Positions 16,346 to 25,348 of a DNA stretch of 64,000 nucleotides are shown here, one piece after another (position 1 is the first letter of the stretch; each line of letters opens with the position of its first letter). The DNA is from DOZZ01 sp963792655. Lineage in GTDB: Bacteria; Acidobacteriota; Terriglobia; Bryobacterales; Bryobacteraceae. The stretch is from the NCBI GenBank assembly GCA_963792655.1, contig CAWBWU010000001.1, positions 372,001-436,000 of the forward strand, in the 5' to 3' direction. The notes below the pieces were generated by a model, which made no database searches, was not told where the DNA came from, and saw only the letters and a program-made list of their open reading frames with translations. The position numbers and the translations under genes were made by a program.

Positions 16346-17235
16346 CTAGGACCGCCGCCCTTAACCGTTAAGCGCAGGCGATAGACCGATGTTCGCGCTG
16401 TCACGAACAGAGTCTTCATGTCGATGTCGCCGAATGCGCAGCCCGAAGGCTTCTCCGAAAGTTCGAAGTGCGCCATCGGCTTGCCACTCGCGTCGAAGAT
16501 GTAGAGCCAGCGTGCCGCAACGTAGAGATTGCCGCGCTCATCGGTGCACAAGCCGTCGGGAACGCCGTCGATGTTTGGAATCAGCACCCGCTCGTTCTCA
16601 GCCCCGCCGTTCTTGTCGACATCGTAGGCCAGCACACTGTGTGCATCCGAATTCGCGACATAGAGCGTCTTGCCATCAGGAGCGAGCGCGATGCCGTTCG
16701 GCCTGCCCTTCGGCTTCGCGGCAACAGTGACTTCGCCTTTCGGCGACACGTGGAACACGCCGTAGAAGTTCAGCTCGCGCGTGTCGGCTTCCTTGCTAAA
16801 GGCCGGGTCGGTGAAGAACACGTGGCCGTCTTTTCGCACCACAAGATCGTTCGGCGCATTGAAGCGTTTGCCTTCGAACTGCTCGGCGACGACGTCAACT
16901 TTACCCGCCTTGGATGTGGTGCGAACGATGCGCCGCGTGTGTGCCTCGCACGTATAGACACGCCCCTGAGCATCGACGGCATTGCCTTTCGGGCCACCGG
17001 CATCACCGCGAAACAGCACTGCCGGCGGTTGATGCGTCAGATCCGCCGCGGGTGTCACGCGATACACACGGTTCTCGGGCGTGTCGCTGAAGTAGAGCGC
17101 CGCGTCGCGCGCAGACCATACTGGTCCATCGGCAAACTTGAAGCCGCCTACTACTTTTTCAATGGCGGTCTTGGAGAAATCCTGTGCGGCGGCTGCGGCG
17201 CAACAGGTCAGCAGGACCAGCGCGCCCCTGATCAC
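16346..17235 (-). CDS. SMP-30/gluconolactonase-family secreted protein, frameshift at the 3' end
   Basis: The protein has a signal peptide (MIRGALVLLTCCAAAAA) and the beta-propeller pattern of SMP-30/gluconolactonases: 'FADGPVWSARDAALYFSDTPENRVYRV', 'NAVDAQGRVYTCEA', 'RFNAPNDLVVRKDGHVFFTDPAF', 'PNGIALAPDGKTLYVANSD' and 'DGLCTDERGNLYVAA'. The frame as written runs 340 bases into the Nudix gene in a meaningless register. A one-base deletion in the GGCGGCGG tract (about 16351-16360) would restore a TAG at 16348-16346 and 296 residues, the usual length. It likely hydrolyses a sugar lactone in the periplasm. Its ATG overlaps the BON gene stop. Confidence 0.82.
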
Positions 17236-17528
17236 CGGGGCCCAACAACGATTTGATTGTCGACGCTCTTCACGCCGGAAATCTTGCGCGTCAGGTGTTC
17301 TGCTTTGTCTTTCTGTTTCTGGCTGGCGACTTTACCCTTCAGCGTGACTACACCCTCGTGCGAATCGATATCGAGTGCCCCGCCTTTGACGATTGCGTCG
17401 GTGGCGAGCTTGCGCTTGACCGCATCCACGATGGCATCGTCGGTAACCGGTTTCTTCTCTGCAATCACCGGCGCTGCAAGCATAACGGAAAGAACCACGC
17501 TGTGAACAAACCGTTTAACGCTCATCAT
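17232..17528 (-). CDS. Periplasmic BON-domain protein
   Basis: The 98-residue protein has a signal peptide (VVLSVMLAAPVIAE) and one BON domain covering the mature part: 'TDDAIVDAVKRKLATDAIVKGGALDIDSHEGVVTLKGKV' then 'HLTRKISGVKSVDNQIVV'. BON domains (OsmY-type) are thought to bind phospholipid surfaces. The start overlaps the end of era by 14 bases and its stop overlaps the SMP-30 start (ATGA), placing it within the operon. Confidence 0.88.
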   Translation of the reverse strand: MMSVKRFVHSVVLSVMLAAPVIAEKKPVTDDAIVDAVKRKLATDAIVKGGALDIDSHEGVVTLKGKVASQKQKDKAEHLTRKISGVKSVDNQIVVGPR

Positions 17529-18423
17529 CCCCGGCCATTGTACGCCAGTCGAGCGTGTTGAGAAAGACCGGCTTTTCGCGCCAGCCGGGCTCCGCTTTCA
17601 CGTGCAGGTCCAGATAGATTTTGATGTCGAAGAACTTCTCCATCTCTTCACGTGCAGCCGTCCCGATGCGCTTGATCATGCTGCCGCGAGAGCCGATGAT
17701 GATCGCCTTCTGGCCATCGCGCTCCACCATGATCGTGGCGTAGATCTTGATCAGACCTTGTGATTCTTCCCACTTGTCGATCAATACCGCGACCGAATGC
17801 GGCACCTCCTGCTCGGTCTCGCGCAGTATCTTTTCCCGCACAAGCTCTGCGGCCAAAAAGCGCGCGGGCTGGTCGGTGATGTGGTCTTCGGGAAAGTACC
17901 GCGGTCCTTCGGGCAGCCGCTCGATGATGGTGTCGCGCAGCTTCTCCACCTGATCGCCGCGCAGTGCGGAGATGGGCAGAAAGTCGGCGAAGTTGTGCAG
18001 CGCGCGGTAGCGCTCGATCACCGGCAGCATGTCTTCGCTGCGCGGCAGTACGTCCGTCTTGTTAATGACGGCGATGACCGGCGTGTCCGTGTGGCGCAAC
18101 ATGCTGACCGCCTGGCCGTCTGCTTCGCTCGGACCCGCAGTCGCGTCGATGACGTACAGCAGCAGGTCGCGTTCAGACAACGAAGAGCGAACGCTCTCCA
18201 TCATGCGGCGATGAATCGCAGACTCGGCTTTGTGAATGCCCGGCGTGTCGAGGAAGACAATCTGCGCGTTCTCACCGGTCCACACGCCCTGAATTGCAGT
18301 GCGCGTGGTCTGCGGCTTATCGGCGACGATGGCCACCTTCGTACCAATCATCTGATTCATCAAAGTCGATTTGCCGGCATTGGGCCGCCCCAGAATGCTG
18401 ACGAATCCGGATCGAAAACTCAT
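17515..18423 (-). CDS. era: GTPase Era (ribosome assembly)
   Basis: The 302-residue protein is a full-length Era. G-motifs are G1 GRPNAGKST, G2 in 'KPQTTRTAIQG', G3 DTPG and G4 NKTD. A C-terminal KH domain includes 'RDGQKAIIIGSRGSMIKRIGTAAREEMEKFFDIKIYLDLHVK'. Era binds the 3' end of 16S rRNA during 30S maturation. It overlaps the CNNM/CorC-type gene upstream by ATGA; the YbeY-PhoH-CorC-Era neighbourhood is common in bacteria. Confidence 0.96.
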   Translation of the reverse strand: MSFRSGFVSILGRPNAGKSTLMNQMIGTKVAIVADKPQTTRTAIQGVWTGENAQIVFLDTPGIHKAESAIHRRMMESVRSSLSERDLLLYVIDATAGPSEADGQAVSMLRHTDTPVIAVINKTDVLPRSEDMLPVIERYRALHNFADFLPISALRGDQVEKLRDTIIERLPEGPRYFPEDHITDQPARFLAAELVREKILRETEQEVPHSVAVLIDKWEESQGLIKIYATIMVERDGQKAIIIGSRGSMIKRIGTAAREEMEKFFDIKIYLDLHVKAEPGWREKPVFLNTLDWRTMAGDDER

Positions 18424-19697
18424 GCTTCCACTTTCTCGCTCAGTTCGGCGGGTTCGGAACGCCGCAGGCGCACTTGCTCGACGCGCATCTCATCGCTGGC
18501 CAGAACTTCTACGCGAATTCCGTCGCGCTCGATTACCTGGCCCGGTTGGGGGACATAACCTAACCACTCAGTAAGCAGACCGCCGATGGTTGTCGACTCG
18601 ATGTCTTCGGAGGCCTTGAAGTCGACGATGTCTTCTAGTCGCCCCACGTCGAAGCTGCCCGAAACAATGTAACCGCCGTTGCCATCTTCCTGCACGTCGG
18701 AGTCTGGTTCATGCTCGTCGCGAATTTCGCCGAGGATTACTTCCACCAGGTCTTCCATGGTCGCGAGGCCGGCCGTGTTGCCATACTCATCGACCACAAT
18801 CACCATGTGCGTGCCATCCTGCTGCATCTCGCGCATGAGATCGCTGGCGGGCTTTGTCTCCGGAACGAAGCGCACGGGGCGCATGATGTCGCGCGTCGAT
18901 TTCACGGCGCGCTCTTCTTCTTCGAGCTCAAACATGTCGCGCACGTGAACGAAGCCGATAATCTGATCGATGGTGTTCTCGTACAGCGGGATGCGGGAGT
19001 ATTGCTCGTTGATGACGAGCTGGCGCAACTGTTCGAGCGTTGCTTCGGCGCTGATGGCGACAATGTTCGGCCGCGGCGTCATGATTTCGCGAACGATCTT
19101 GTCGCCGAACTCGACCACCGATTGGATCAGCTTGCGATCTTCTTCTTCAACCAGGCCCTCTTCCGCACCGGCCGAGATGAGCACGTCGATATTTTCAGCA
19201 GGCGTGTTGGCTTCTTCCTGCTTCGCCGGCTCCTGCGCGATTTCCAGCAGCGACTGCAGGAACTTGATGACGGCAATCGCGGGCCGGGCCAGCGCCGCCA
19301 TGACCCGCAGCACCGGCACCAGCGGCACAATCCAACTGCATTGCGAGCGGCGGTACATCAACTGGGGCAGCAGATAGGCCGCAATCATCATGGCCAGCCA
19401 CGACATCGCAAACGCTTGCAACAGAGCGCCGGCGGTAAACTCGCTGCCGTACGCAATCGCGGCCAGCACACACATTCCGGAGCCCAACAGCATGGTGTGT
19501 TTGATGACGGACCAGGCGAGCGCACCGTCTTCAATCTCGAGACTGAGCTGTTGCGAAAGCGTGGACTTGAAGAACTGCATCGAAGGCACATCGCGGACGC
19601 GCAGCCGCTGGCTTTCGAGGTAGAGCATCTGAACCACGGTCACCACCAGCATTGAAATCGTCAGCAGCAATGCCAACAGTACGAACAACGCTGTCAT
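18420..19697 (-). CDS. CNNM/CorC-family membrane protein (hemolysin C-like)
   Basis: The 425-residue protein has an N-terminal DUF21-type membrane domain (hydrophobic segments around residues 3-25, 66-85, 90-112 and 121-140), a paired CBS domain ('VREIMTPRPNIVAISAEATLEQLRQLVINEQYSRIPLYE' to 'VIVVDEYGNTAGLATMEDLVEVILGEIRDEHE') and a C-terminal CorC/HlyC transporter-associated domain ('YIVSGSFDVGRLEDIVDF' to the end). The family is linked to Mg2+/Co2+ export. It shares ATGA with both ybeY upstream and era downstream. Confidence 0.9.
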   Translation of the reverse strand: MTALFVLLALLLTISMLVVTVVQMLYLESQRLRVRDVPSMQFFKSTLSQQLSLEIEDGALAWSVIKHTMLLGSGMCVLAAIAYGSEFTAGALLQAFAMSWLAMMIAAYLLPQLMYRRSQCSWIVPLVPVLRVMAALARPAIAVIKFLQSLLEIAQEPAKQEEANTPAENIDVLISAGAEEGLVEEEDRKLIQSVVEFGDKIVREIMTPRPNIVAISAEATLEQLRQLVINEQYSRIPLYENTIDQIIGFVHVRDMFELEEEERAVKSTRDIMRPVRFVPETKPASDLMREMQQDGTHMVIVVDEYGNTAGLATMEDLVEVILGEIRDEHEPDSDVQEDGNGGYIVSGSFDVGRLEDIVDFKASEDIESTTIGGLLTEWLGYVPQPGQVIERDGIRVEVLASDEMRVEQVRLRRSEPAELSEKVEA

Positions 19698-20137
19698 GCG
19701 TGCGATCTCTCGATCAATCCCGCCGGTAGCCCGAACGTCTTGCGCCAGCGCGCTTCGGTGCGCTGCATATGACCGTTGTCCGCATCATGATCAAGACCGA
19801 TCAAATGCAGCACACCGTGCAGCATCAGTATTTCGAGTTCTTGATGTACGTCGTGGCCGAACTCGCGCGCTTGTGCTTCGGCGCGCTGCCGCGAGATGGC
19901 AAGGTCGCCGGCGAAATCATCCTGGCCTGCGGGGAAGGAGAGGACATCGGTCGCGTAATCGTGTCCCAGGTAGGAGTTGTTCAGGCGGCGCAGTTCGGCA
20001 TCACCAGTGATGCGGCATGCGAACGGCCGGCCGCCGGTCACGCGGCTCACCAGCTTGCGCGCGAACGCTTCCAGCCGTTCTCGATCCACTTCTGAAGGGG
20101 TACGAATAAAAGTAATCAGTGGATCAGACGAAGACAT
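19694..20137 (-). CDS. ybeY: Endoribonuclease YbeY
   Basis: The 147-residue protein has the zinc motif 'HGVLHLIGLDHD' (H3-type H-x3-H-x5-H) and the preceding 'YATDVLSFP' of the YbeY family. YbeY acts in 16S rRNA 3'-end maturation and ribosome quality control, which fits its position between phoH and era. The start is ATG 20137, 13 bases after the phoH stop; its stop overlaps the next start (ATGA). Confidence 0.95.
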   Translation of the reverse strand: MSSSDPLITFIRTPSEVDRERLEAFARKLVSRVTGGRPFACRITGDAELRRLNNSYLGHDYATDVLSFPAGQDDFAGDLAISRQRAEAQAREFGHDVHQELEILMLHGVLHLIGLDHDADNGHMQRTEARWRKTFGLPAGLIERSHA

Positions 20138-20150
20138 GCATGGGCGCCGC

Positions 20151-21194
20151 TCAGGCGCTCAACTGCGTAGCCGCCGTCGATGTGATTACTCCGTTGGGTA
20201 TTGCCGGCTCGGGCATGGGTTCCGCAAGGGTAAGGGACAGTTGACGGCTCAGGCTCTCATTGTAACGCTCGTAGGCCTTGACGATTCTCTGCACCAGGTT
20301 GTGGCGAACCACATCGGCGTCGGAGAAGTTGACGAAGCTGATGCCTTCGATACCGAAAAGCACTTCGCGCGCATCGCTCAGGCCACCGCGGCGGCCGCTC
20401 GGCAGATCGGTCTGCGTGGGGTCGCCATTGATCACCATGCGCGAGCCGAACCCCAGACGCGTCAGCACCATTTTGAGCTGCTCGAAGGTGGTGTTTTGCG
20501 CTTCATCGAGAATCACGAAGCTCCCGTTGAGCGTGCGTCCGCGCATAAAGGCGATCGGTGCGACTTCGATCTTGCCCTCGCGCGTGAATTTTTCGACTTT
20601 CTCGGGCCCGAGCATTTCGAACAGCGCGTCGTACAACGGGCGCAGATAGGGATCGATTTTCTCCTGCAGCGAACCGGGCAGGAAGCCGAGGCGTTCGCCA
20701 GCTTCCACTGCGGGGCGCGTCAGAATGATGCGGTTTACTTTGTTTGCCAGCAGCGCGGCAACCGCCATGCCGACCGCGAGATATGTTTTGCCCGTGCCCG
20801 CCGGTCCGATGCCGAACACCATGTCATTGCGCTCGATGGCTTCGAGATAGAGCAACTGGTTCAGCGATTTCGGCACCAGGTCTTTATTGCCGCAATTGCG
20901 CTTCTTCGCGCTATTCACCAGGGAGCGCAGCGACACCTGCGGATCCGAGAGAACCACGCGCAGGTAACTATTGAGGTCACCGTTTTTGAAGATGACTCCT
21001 TCAGTGACCAGGCTGACGTAATCGTCGAGGATGACCTCCGCGCGATGCACGGAATCGGGCTCGCCTTCGAGCTCCAGTGCGCTATCGAAGATATGCGTTT
21101 TGATCTGAAGACCGGTCTCGAGGAGCCGGATATTTTCGTCGCGGGTGCCGTAAAGGCTCTCGATACCTCGATTGAGTTGCACACTGGCTCTCAT
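20151..21194 (-). CDS. phoH: PhoH-family ATPase (YbeZ)
   Basis: The 347-residue protein has an N-terminal nucleic-acid-binding-like region and the PhoH ATPase core: Walker A 'GPAGTGKTYLAVGMAVAAL', 'NRIILTRPAVEAGERLGFLPG' and Walker B 'SFVILDEAQNTTFEQLKMVLTRLGFGSRMVINGDPTQTDLP'. YbeZ-type PhoH proteins interact with YbeY in RNA metabolism, and the gene order supports that assignment. It is the first gene of the minus-strand block down to the Nudix gene. Confidence 0.93.
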   Translation of the reverse strand: MRASVQLNRGIESLYGTRDENIRLLETGLQIKTHIFDSALELEGEPDSVHRAEVILDDYVSLVTEGVIFKNGDLNSYLRVVLSDPQVSLRSLVNSAKKRNCGNKDLVPKSLNQLLYLEAIERNDMVFGIGPAGTGKTYLAVGMAVAALLANKVNRIILTRPAVEAGERLGFLPGSLQEKIDPYLRPLYDALFEMLGPEKVEKFTREGKIEVAPIAFMRGRTLNGSFVILDEAQNTTFEQLKMVLTRLGFGSRMVINGDPTQTDLPSGRRGGLSDAREVLFGIEGISFVNFSDADVVRHNLVQRIVKAYERYNESLSRQLSLTLAEPMPEPAIPNGVITSTAATQLSA

Positions 21195-21437
21195 GGAATA
21201 AGCGCGTTACCTCCGTTGTCGATTGGGTCTGGGAACAAAAGGGAGAAAGCAATAATCCGCAGAAGCGGGCAGGGGAGCCGCAGCGAAGCCGGAAAGAAGA
21301 ACGCGCCGGATGCCGGCGGCAAGCTACCATCCTCCCCGAGTATAACCGTGGAAAATGTCAGAATCTACAAATTCCCATTCGAGCGGGTGACATTCTGATT
21401 ACACACTTAGATAGACGAAAGCGGCTTACAGCGCGTT

Positions 21438-23351
21438 TCATGCCGAAGCGGCTTCGCGCCGCAGGATGATGTGACCTGACGCAAGCCGTTCGCTCGACCA
21501 ACCGCGGTTCACAAGCAACGTCGCGCCGTAATCGAGGATCAGTGCCGGACCTTCACATTGCAATGGCATGGAGTCGCGTTGATATACAGGCACTTCTTGC
21601 CACCGGCCTCCCACGCGCATGCGGCGCAGTTGTAGTTCGCCGGCGCCTGGCGCGTCAGCAACGCCGCGGCTTCGCTGCGGAGTCTTGATCTCTGTCCGGA
21701 GCCGCACGGTCACTACTTCCACTGCGCGCTCGCGGGAACTGAATCCATAGATTCGTTGGTGCTCATCGTGAAAGCGCTGTTCGGCGTCGTCCCACGGCAC
21801 GGTGATCTCATAACTCTGCCCGCGGTAGCGCAGGTCGGCGAAGCGCGTTTGCGTGCCGCCCGGCACGTCGGCTGTGGCGCGTGCTGCAAGCGAGGCAAAG
21901 TGCGGCTCCGCCTCCTGGTTCAGCACGCTCGCGGAGTAGTCGCGCGCGCGATGCGCCAGTAACATTCCGAGCGCTGACAATGCGCCGGCAAGCGCAGGCA
22001 GAATCACGGTGCGCATGCCGAGCGCTTCGGCGATGTCGCATGCGTGCAGCCCCCCGCATCCGCCAAATGCAAGCAGAGGAAACTCGCGCGCGTCTTCGCC
22101 GCGCTCTACGGAAACCACGCGAATGGCGCGTTCCATGTTCGCATTGCCAACGCGGATGATGCCTTCAGCAGCTTTCGCAACACTGCAATGCAGTTCACGC
22201 GCGAGCGATGCGACGGCGTCCTTCGCGCGCTCCTCATCAATGGTGACGCTCCCGCTTGGAAACTGCGACGCGTTGATCCTTCCCAGCACCACATGCGCAT
22301 CAGTAATGGTCGGCAACTCGCCGCGTCCGTAGCAGGCGGGTCCCGGCTCAGCGCCCGCGCTCTCCGGACCTACGCGCAACGCGCCCCCGCTATCGATGCG
22401 CGCAATCGAGCCGCCCCCGGCCCCCACTGTATGGATATCCAGCATCGGAATGCGCACCGGCCAGCCGCCTGCACTGCCTTCGGTGGTGAACTTTCGTTCG
22501 CGGCGCACCAGGCTCACGTCGGACGACGTGCCGCCCATGTCGAGCGTGAGCACCTGGTCGAAGCCGCACTCTTCCGCAATCGCAGCAGCGCCCACAATGC
22601 CGCCAGCTGGTCCGGAGAGAATCGTGCGCACTGCGTGCTGGCCTGCTTCATGCGCCGTCAGAAAGGCTCCGTTCGACTGCATCACGGAGAGTGGAAATGG
22701 ACAGGTGCGCGCCAGTTTCTCGAGGTACGTCTGCATCAGCGGCCCGACATACGCATTGATTACCGTTGTCGAAGCGCGTTCATACTCGCGGAACTCCGGC
22801 GTGATCTGGTGCGAGGCCGATGCGTAGAATTGCTGGCCGAGCACCGCCGCGAGCCGCGCTTCATGCAGAGGGTTCGCATAAGAGTGAAGCAGACAGATGG
22901 CGACGGAGCGTACGTCCCTGTCGAGTAGCTGCCCCGCAAGCTGGTGAATCGTGTCTTCCTGTAGCGCGACATGCACGGAGCCATCGGCAAGCACACGCTC
23001 GTTCACACCGAATTGCAACTCGATGGGCACCAGCAACGGCGCGGGCCCCGGCATCAGGTCGTAAAGCCTGGGGCGATTCTGACGGCCAATGCGCAACAAG
23101 TCTTCAAAGCCGCTGGTTGTGACAAATGCCGTGCGCGCACCTTTGTGTTCCAGCAGCGCGTTCGTCGCAACGGTCGAACCGTGCACGATTTCGACGTTCA
23201 ACGCTTCGCGCGCAGCTTGCTCGATTCCGGCCTGAATCACCGCCGCCGGGTCTGCCGGATTCGATCGCAGCTTGAAGAAGCGCAGAGGACCTGCGCCATC
23301 GTCCACCACGAAGTCGGTAAATGTTCCGCCCGCGTCGATTCCGATGCGCAT
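21438..23351 (-). CDS. Hydantoinase/oxoprolinase-family protein (HyuA-like)
   Basis: The protein of about 637 residues starts MRIGIDAGGTFTDFVV, the Hydant_A_N phosphate-binding motif of the ASKHA fold, and continues with 'VHGSTVATNALLE', 'TILSGPAGGIVGA', 'LTLDMGGTSSDVSLV' and 'HTVGAGGGSIARID'. The C-terminal part has the acetone-carboxylase-like beta-rich region. The family hydrolyses N-methylhydantoin or 5-oxoproline with ATP, or carboxylates acetone or acetophenone. The usual HyuB partner is not adjacent, so the reaction cannot be set. I prefer ATG 23351 to TTG 23357. Confidence 0.85.
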   Translation of the reverse strand: MRIGIDAGGTFTDFVVDDGAGPLRFFKLRSNPADPAAVIQAGIEQAAREALNVEIVHGSTVATNALLEHKGARTAFVTTSGFEDLLRIGRQNRPRLYDLMPGPAPLLVPIELQFGVNERVLADGSVHVALQEDTIHQLAGQLLDRDVRSVAICLLHSYANPLHEARLAAVLGQQFYASASHQITPEFREYERASTTVINAYVGPLMQTYLEKLARTCPFPLSVMQSNGAFLTAHEAGQHAVRTILSGPAGGIVGAAAIAEECGFDQVLTLDMGGTSSDVSLVRRERKFTTEGSAGGWPVRIPMLDIHTVGAGGGSIARIDSGGALRVGPESAGAEPGPACYGRGELPTITDAHVVLGRINASQFPSGSVTIDEERAKDAVASLARELHCSVAKAAEGIIRVGNANMERAIRVVSVERGEDAREFPLLAFGGCGGLHACDIAEALGMRTVILPALAGALSALGMLLAHRARDYSASVLNQEAEPHFASLAARATADVPGGTQTRFADLRYRGQSYEITVPWDDAEQRFHDEHQRIYGFSSRERAVEVVTVRLRTEIKTPQRSRGVADAPGAGELQLRRMRVGGRWQEVPVYQRDSMPLQCEGPALILDYGATLLVNRGWSSERLASGHIILRREAASA

Positions 23352-23463
23352 CGCCAAGCATCGTAGCAGGGTAGAGCGAGAAGGCTTTCAATTGAAGGCG
23401 ATTCAAAACGCGCGAAACAGTACAGCACCCGTAATGCGCACGGTAACAAGCGTGAAAGCGAAA

Positions 23464-23472
23464 TGCTACAAT
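23464..23472 (+). promoter_or_regulatory. Candidate extended -10 promoter for the PIN-TRAM gene
   Basis: TGCTACAAT at 23464-23472 fits an extended -10 element (TGn followed by TACAAT) in an otherwise non-coding 190-base gap, about 68 bases before the GTG start. No clear -35 is needed for this type and none is seen. Confidence 0.4.
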
Positions 23473-23540
23473 TCTCGATCGGCCTTTCTATTTAGCGCCT
23501 CCACACAGTCAGACGCCACAGAGGAGAGCCAGGGAGCTTC

Positions 23541-24596
23541 GTGTTAGATCTGGTCCTTTTTCGTATTGGGTTTATCGCTGTCATTGCTGCCAGCGCATCT
23601 TATTTTCGTCCTTTCGGCTGGAACGCTTACGTCTCGTGCGTAGCCGGTCTTGCGCTCGGCGGTCTCGTGGTGTTGGCGGGCAACCGGCTGGAGCGGTTTT
23701 CGCTGCGTCGTCTGATTGGCGCTAGTGTCGGCGCGCTCTCCGGAGCTGTTCTGGCGTTTGTGACATCCGCCGCCCTGGCGAGCGTCAACTCCAATCAATC
23801 CGCCACATTGCATTTCCTGCAAGTCGCACTATTGTTGTGGACCACGTATATCGGCATCACCCTCGGTGCGCGTAAAGGCGAACTGCTCAATCTCGGCGCC
23901 TTGGGTGGTTTGTTCGGCGGTGAAGTGCACGCGAAGAAGGCGAGCAAGATTCTCGATACCAGCGTGATTATCGACGGACGCATCGCAGACATTGCCGACA
24001 CCGGCTTTCTCGATGGGTTGCTGGTGATTCCGCAGTTCGTCTTGCGCGAGCTGCAGCTTGTTGCGGACTCGGCGGATTCGATGAAGCGCAACCGCGGCCG
24101 GCGCGGTCTGGATGTGCTGCAGAAGATCCAGAAGATGACCAATCTTCAAGTGCAGATCGTTGAAGACGACTTCCCGGCGGTGCGCGAAGTCGACATGAAG
24201 CTGATCGAACTCGCGAAGCTTTACGACGCCAAGATCGTCACCAACGATTTCAATCTGAACAAAGTGGCGCAGGTGCGCGGCGTGCAGGTGTTGAACATCA
24301 ACGAGCTCGCTAATTCTCTGAAGCCGATCGTACTTCCGGGTGAAGTGATGCGCGTCTTCATTCTTAAGGAAGGCAAAGAGTTCAATCAGGGCATTGCCTA
24401 CCTGGATGACGGCACAATGGTGGTGGTCGACAACGCGAAGCGCATGATCTCGAAAACGATCGAGGTGAGTGTGACCAGTGTGTTGCAGACCACAGCGGGT
24501 AAGATGATTTTTGGAAAGTTCGACGACCGGGCCCACGCAGTACAACCTGAACCACAACGGCCGGCCCGGCGCGAACAAGCCGCGGGAGAAGGCTAA
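23541..24596 (+). CDS. Membrane-anchored PIN-TRAM domain protein (YacL type)
   Basis: The 351-residue protein has about four hydrophobic segments in residues 1-115, a PIN nuclease-like domain ('SKILDTSVIIDGRIADIADTGFLDG' with acidic residues, through 'YDAKIVTNDFNLNKVAQVRGV'), then a TRAM domain ('VLPGEVMRVFILKEGKEFNQGIAYLDDGTMVVVDNAKR'). This matches YacL-type proteins, and its position just before ispD-ispF is also typical. RNA binding or cleavage at the membrane is the family expectation, poorly tested. GTG 23541 follows GAGGAG and AGGGAG ribosome-binding-like sites. The proline/arginine-rich tail is not conserved. Confidence 0.88.
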   Translation: MLDLVLFRIGFIAVIAASASYFRPFGWNAYVSCVAGLALGGLVVLAGNRLERFSLRRLIGASVGALSGAVLAFVTSAALASVNSNQSATLHFLQVALLLWTTYIGITLGARKGELLNLGALGGLFGGEVHAKKASKILDTSVIIDGRIADIADTGFLDGLLVIPQFVLRELQLVADSADSMKRNRGRRGLDVLQKIQKMTNLQVQIVEDDFPAVREVDMKLIELAKLYDAKIVTNDFNLNKVAQVRGVQVLNINELANSLKPIVLPGEVMRVFILKEGKEFNQGIAYLDDGTMVVVDNAKRMISKTIEVSVTSVLQTTAGKMIFGKFDDRAHAVQPEPQRPARREQAAGEG

Positions 24597-24604
24597 ACGT
24601 TCGA

Positions 24605-25348
24605 ATGCAAGCTGCAGTGATTTTGCCCGCCGCGGGTCTCGGTACCCGCATGGGCCGGGGCTCCGCTGAAACAACAGGCACCAGCCGCAAACAATTCATG
24701 TTGCTCGATGGGTCGCCGATTCTGGCGCACACCATCCGCAAATTTCTCGCATCGCCGCACGTGAGTGAAGTGATCGTCGCGGTGCGTGCGGAAGAGCTGG
24801 AGTGGGTGGGAGAACTCTTGCGCCAGCTCGCGGCGGAGAGTGGAACCAACATCAGTGTTCGCGCTGTTGAAGGCGGGGCTAGCCGGCAGGAGTCCGTCGA
24901 GAATGCGTTCGCCGCGCTCGATCCGTCCACTCCTCTGGTTGCCGTGCATGATGCAGTGCGGCCCTTCGTTGAAATAGAAACGATCGGCAAAGTAGTGGAA
25001 GAAGCCGCGGCGCATGGTGCTGCCATTGTGGGCATTGTGCCGGTCGACACGGTCAAACAAGTGAGCGGTGCGCAGGCTACAGGCGCGAAAGTGCGCGGCA
25101 CCATTTCGCGCGAACGCCTGGTGCTGGCGCAAACGCCGCAGGTGTTTCGCTACGAGATCCTGCGCGAGGCATTCGATGCGGCTCGCCGCGATGGCTTTAG
25201 CGGCACCGATGAATCGAGCCTGGTCGAACGGCTCGAGAAGCACGAGGTAGTTGTCGTGCTGGGCAGTGATCGCAACATCAAGATCACGCGCCCGGGCGAT
25301 ATGGATCTTGCGCGCCTTTTTCTTGAGCAGGAGACGACGAAGGCTTGA
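24605..25348 (+). CDS. ispD: IspD, 2-C-methyl-D-erythritol 4-phosphate cytidylyltransferase
   Basis: The 247-residue cytidylyltransferase carries 'VILPAAGLGTRMG' (CTP loop), 'GTSRKQFMLLDGSPILAHTI', 'GGASRQESVENAF' and 'VAVHDAVRPFV', all IspD signatures. It makes CDP-methylerythritol in the non-mevalonate isoprenoid pathway. It starts 8 bases after the PIN-TRAM gene. Its TGA overlaps the TTG start of ispF, coupling the two enzymes. Confidence 0.96.
   Translation: MQAAVILPAAGLGTRMGRGSAETTGTSRKQFMLLDGSPILAHTIRKFLASPHVSEVIVAVRAEELEWVGELLRQLAAESGTNISVRAVEGGASRQESVENAFAALDPSTPLVAVHDAVRPFVEIETIGKVVEEAAAHGAAIVGIVPVDTVKQVSGAQATGAKVRGTISRERLVLAQTPQVFRYEILREAFDAARRDGFSGTDESSLVERLEKHEVVVVLGSDRNIKITRPGDMDLARLFLEQETTKA

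Noticed and set aside
19977..21398. Long plus-strand open frame (473 codons) over phoH and ybeY
   Set aside because: It lies antisense to clearly conserved phoH and ybeY, has Arg/His/Gln-rich composition typical of shadow frames in GC-rich DNA, and no recognisable domain.
21195..21437. Possible tRNA or small RNA in the gap between phoH and the hydantoinase gene
   Set aside because: No cloverleaf or terminator was found; only a short GC-rich hairpin is present.
23829..24674. Minus-strand open frame (281 codons) over the PIN-TRAM gene
   Set aside because: It is antisense to a conserved PIN-TRAM gene and its sequence shows no family motif.
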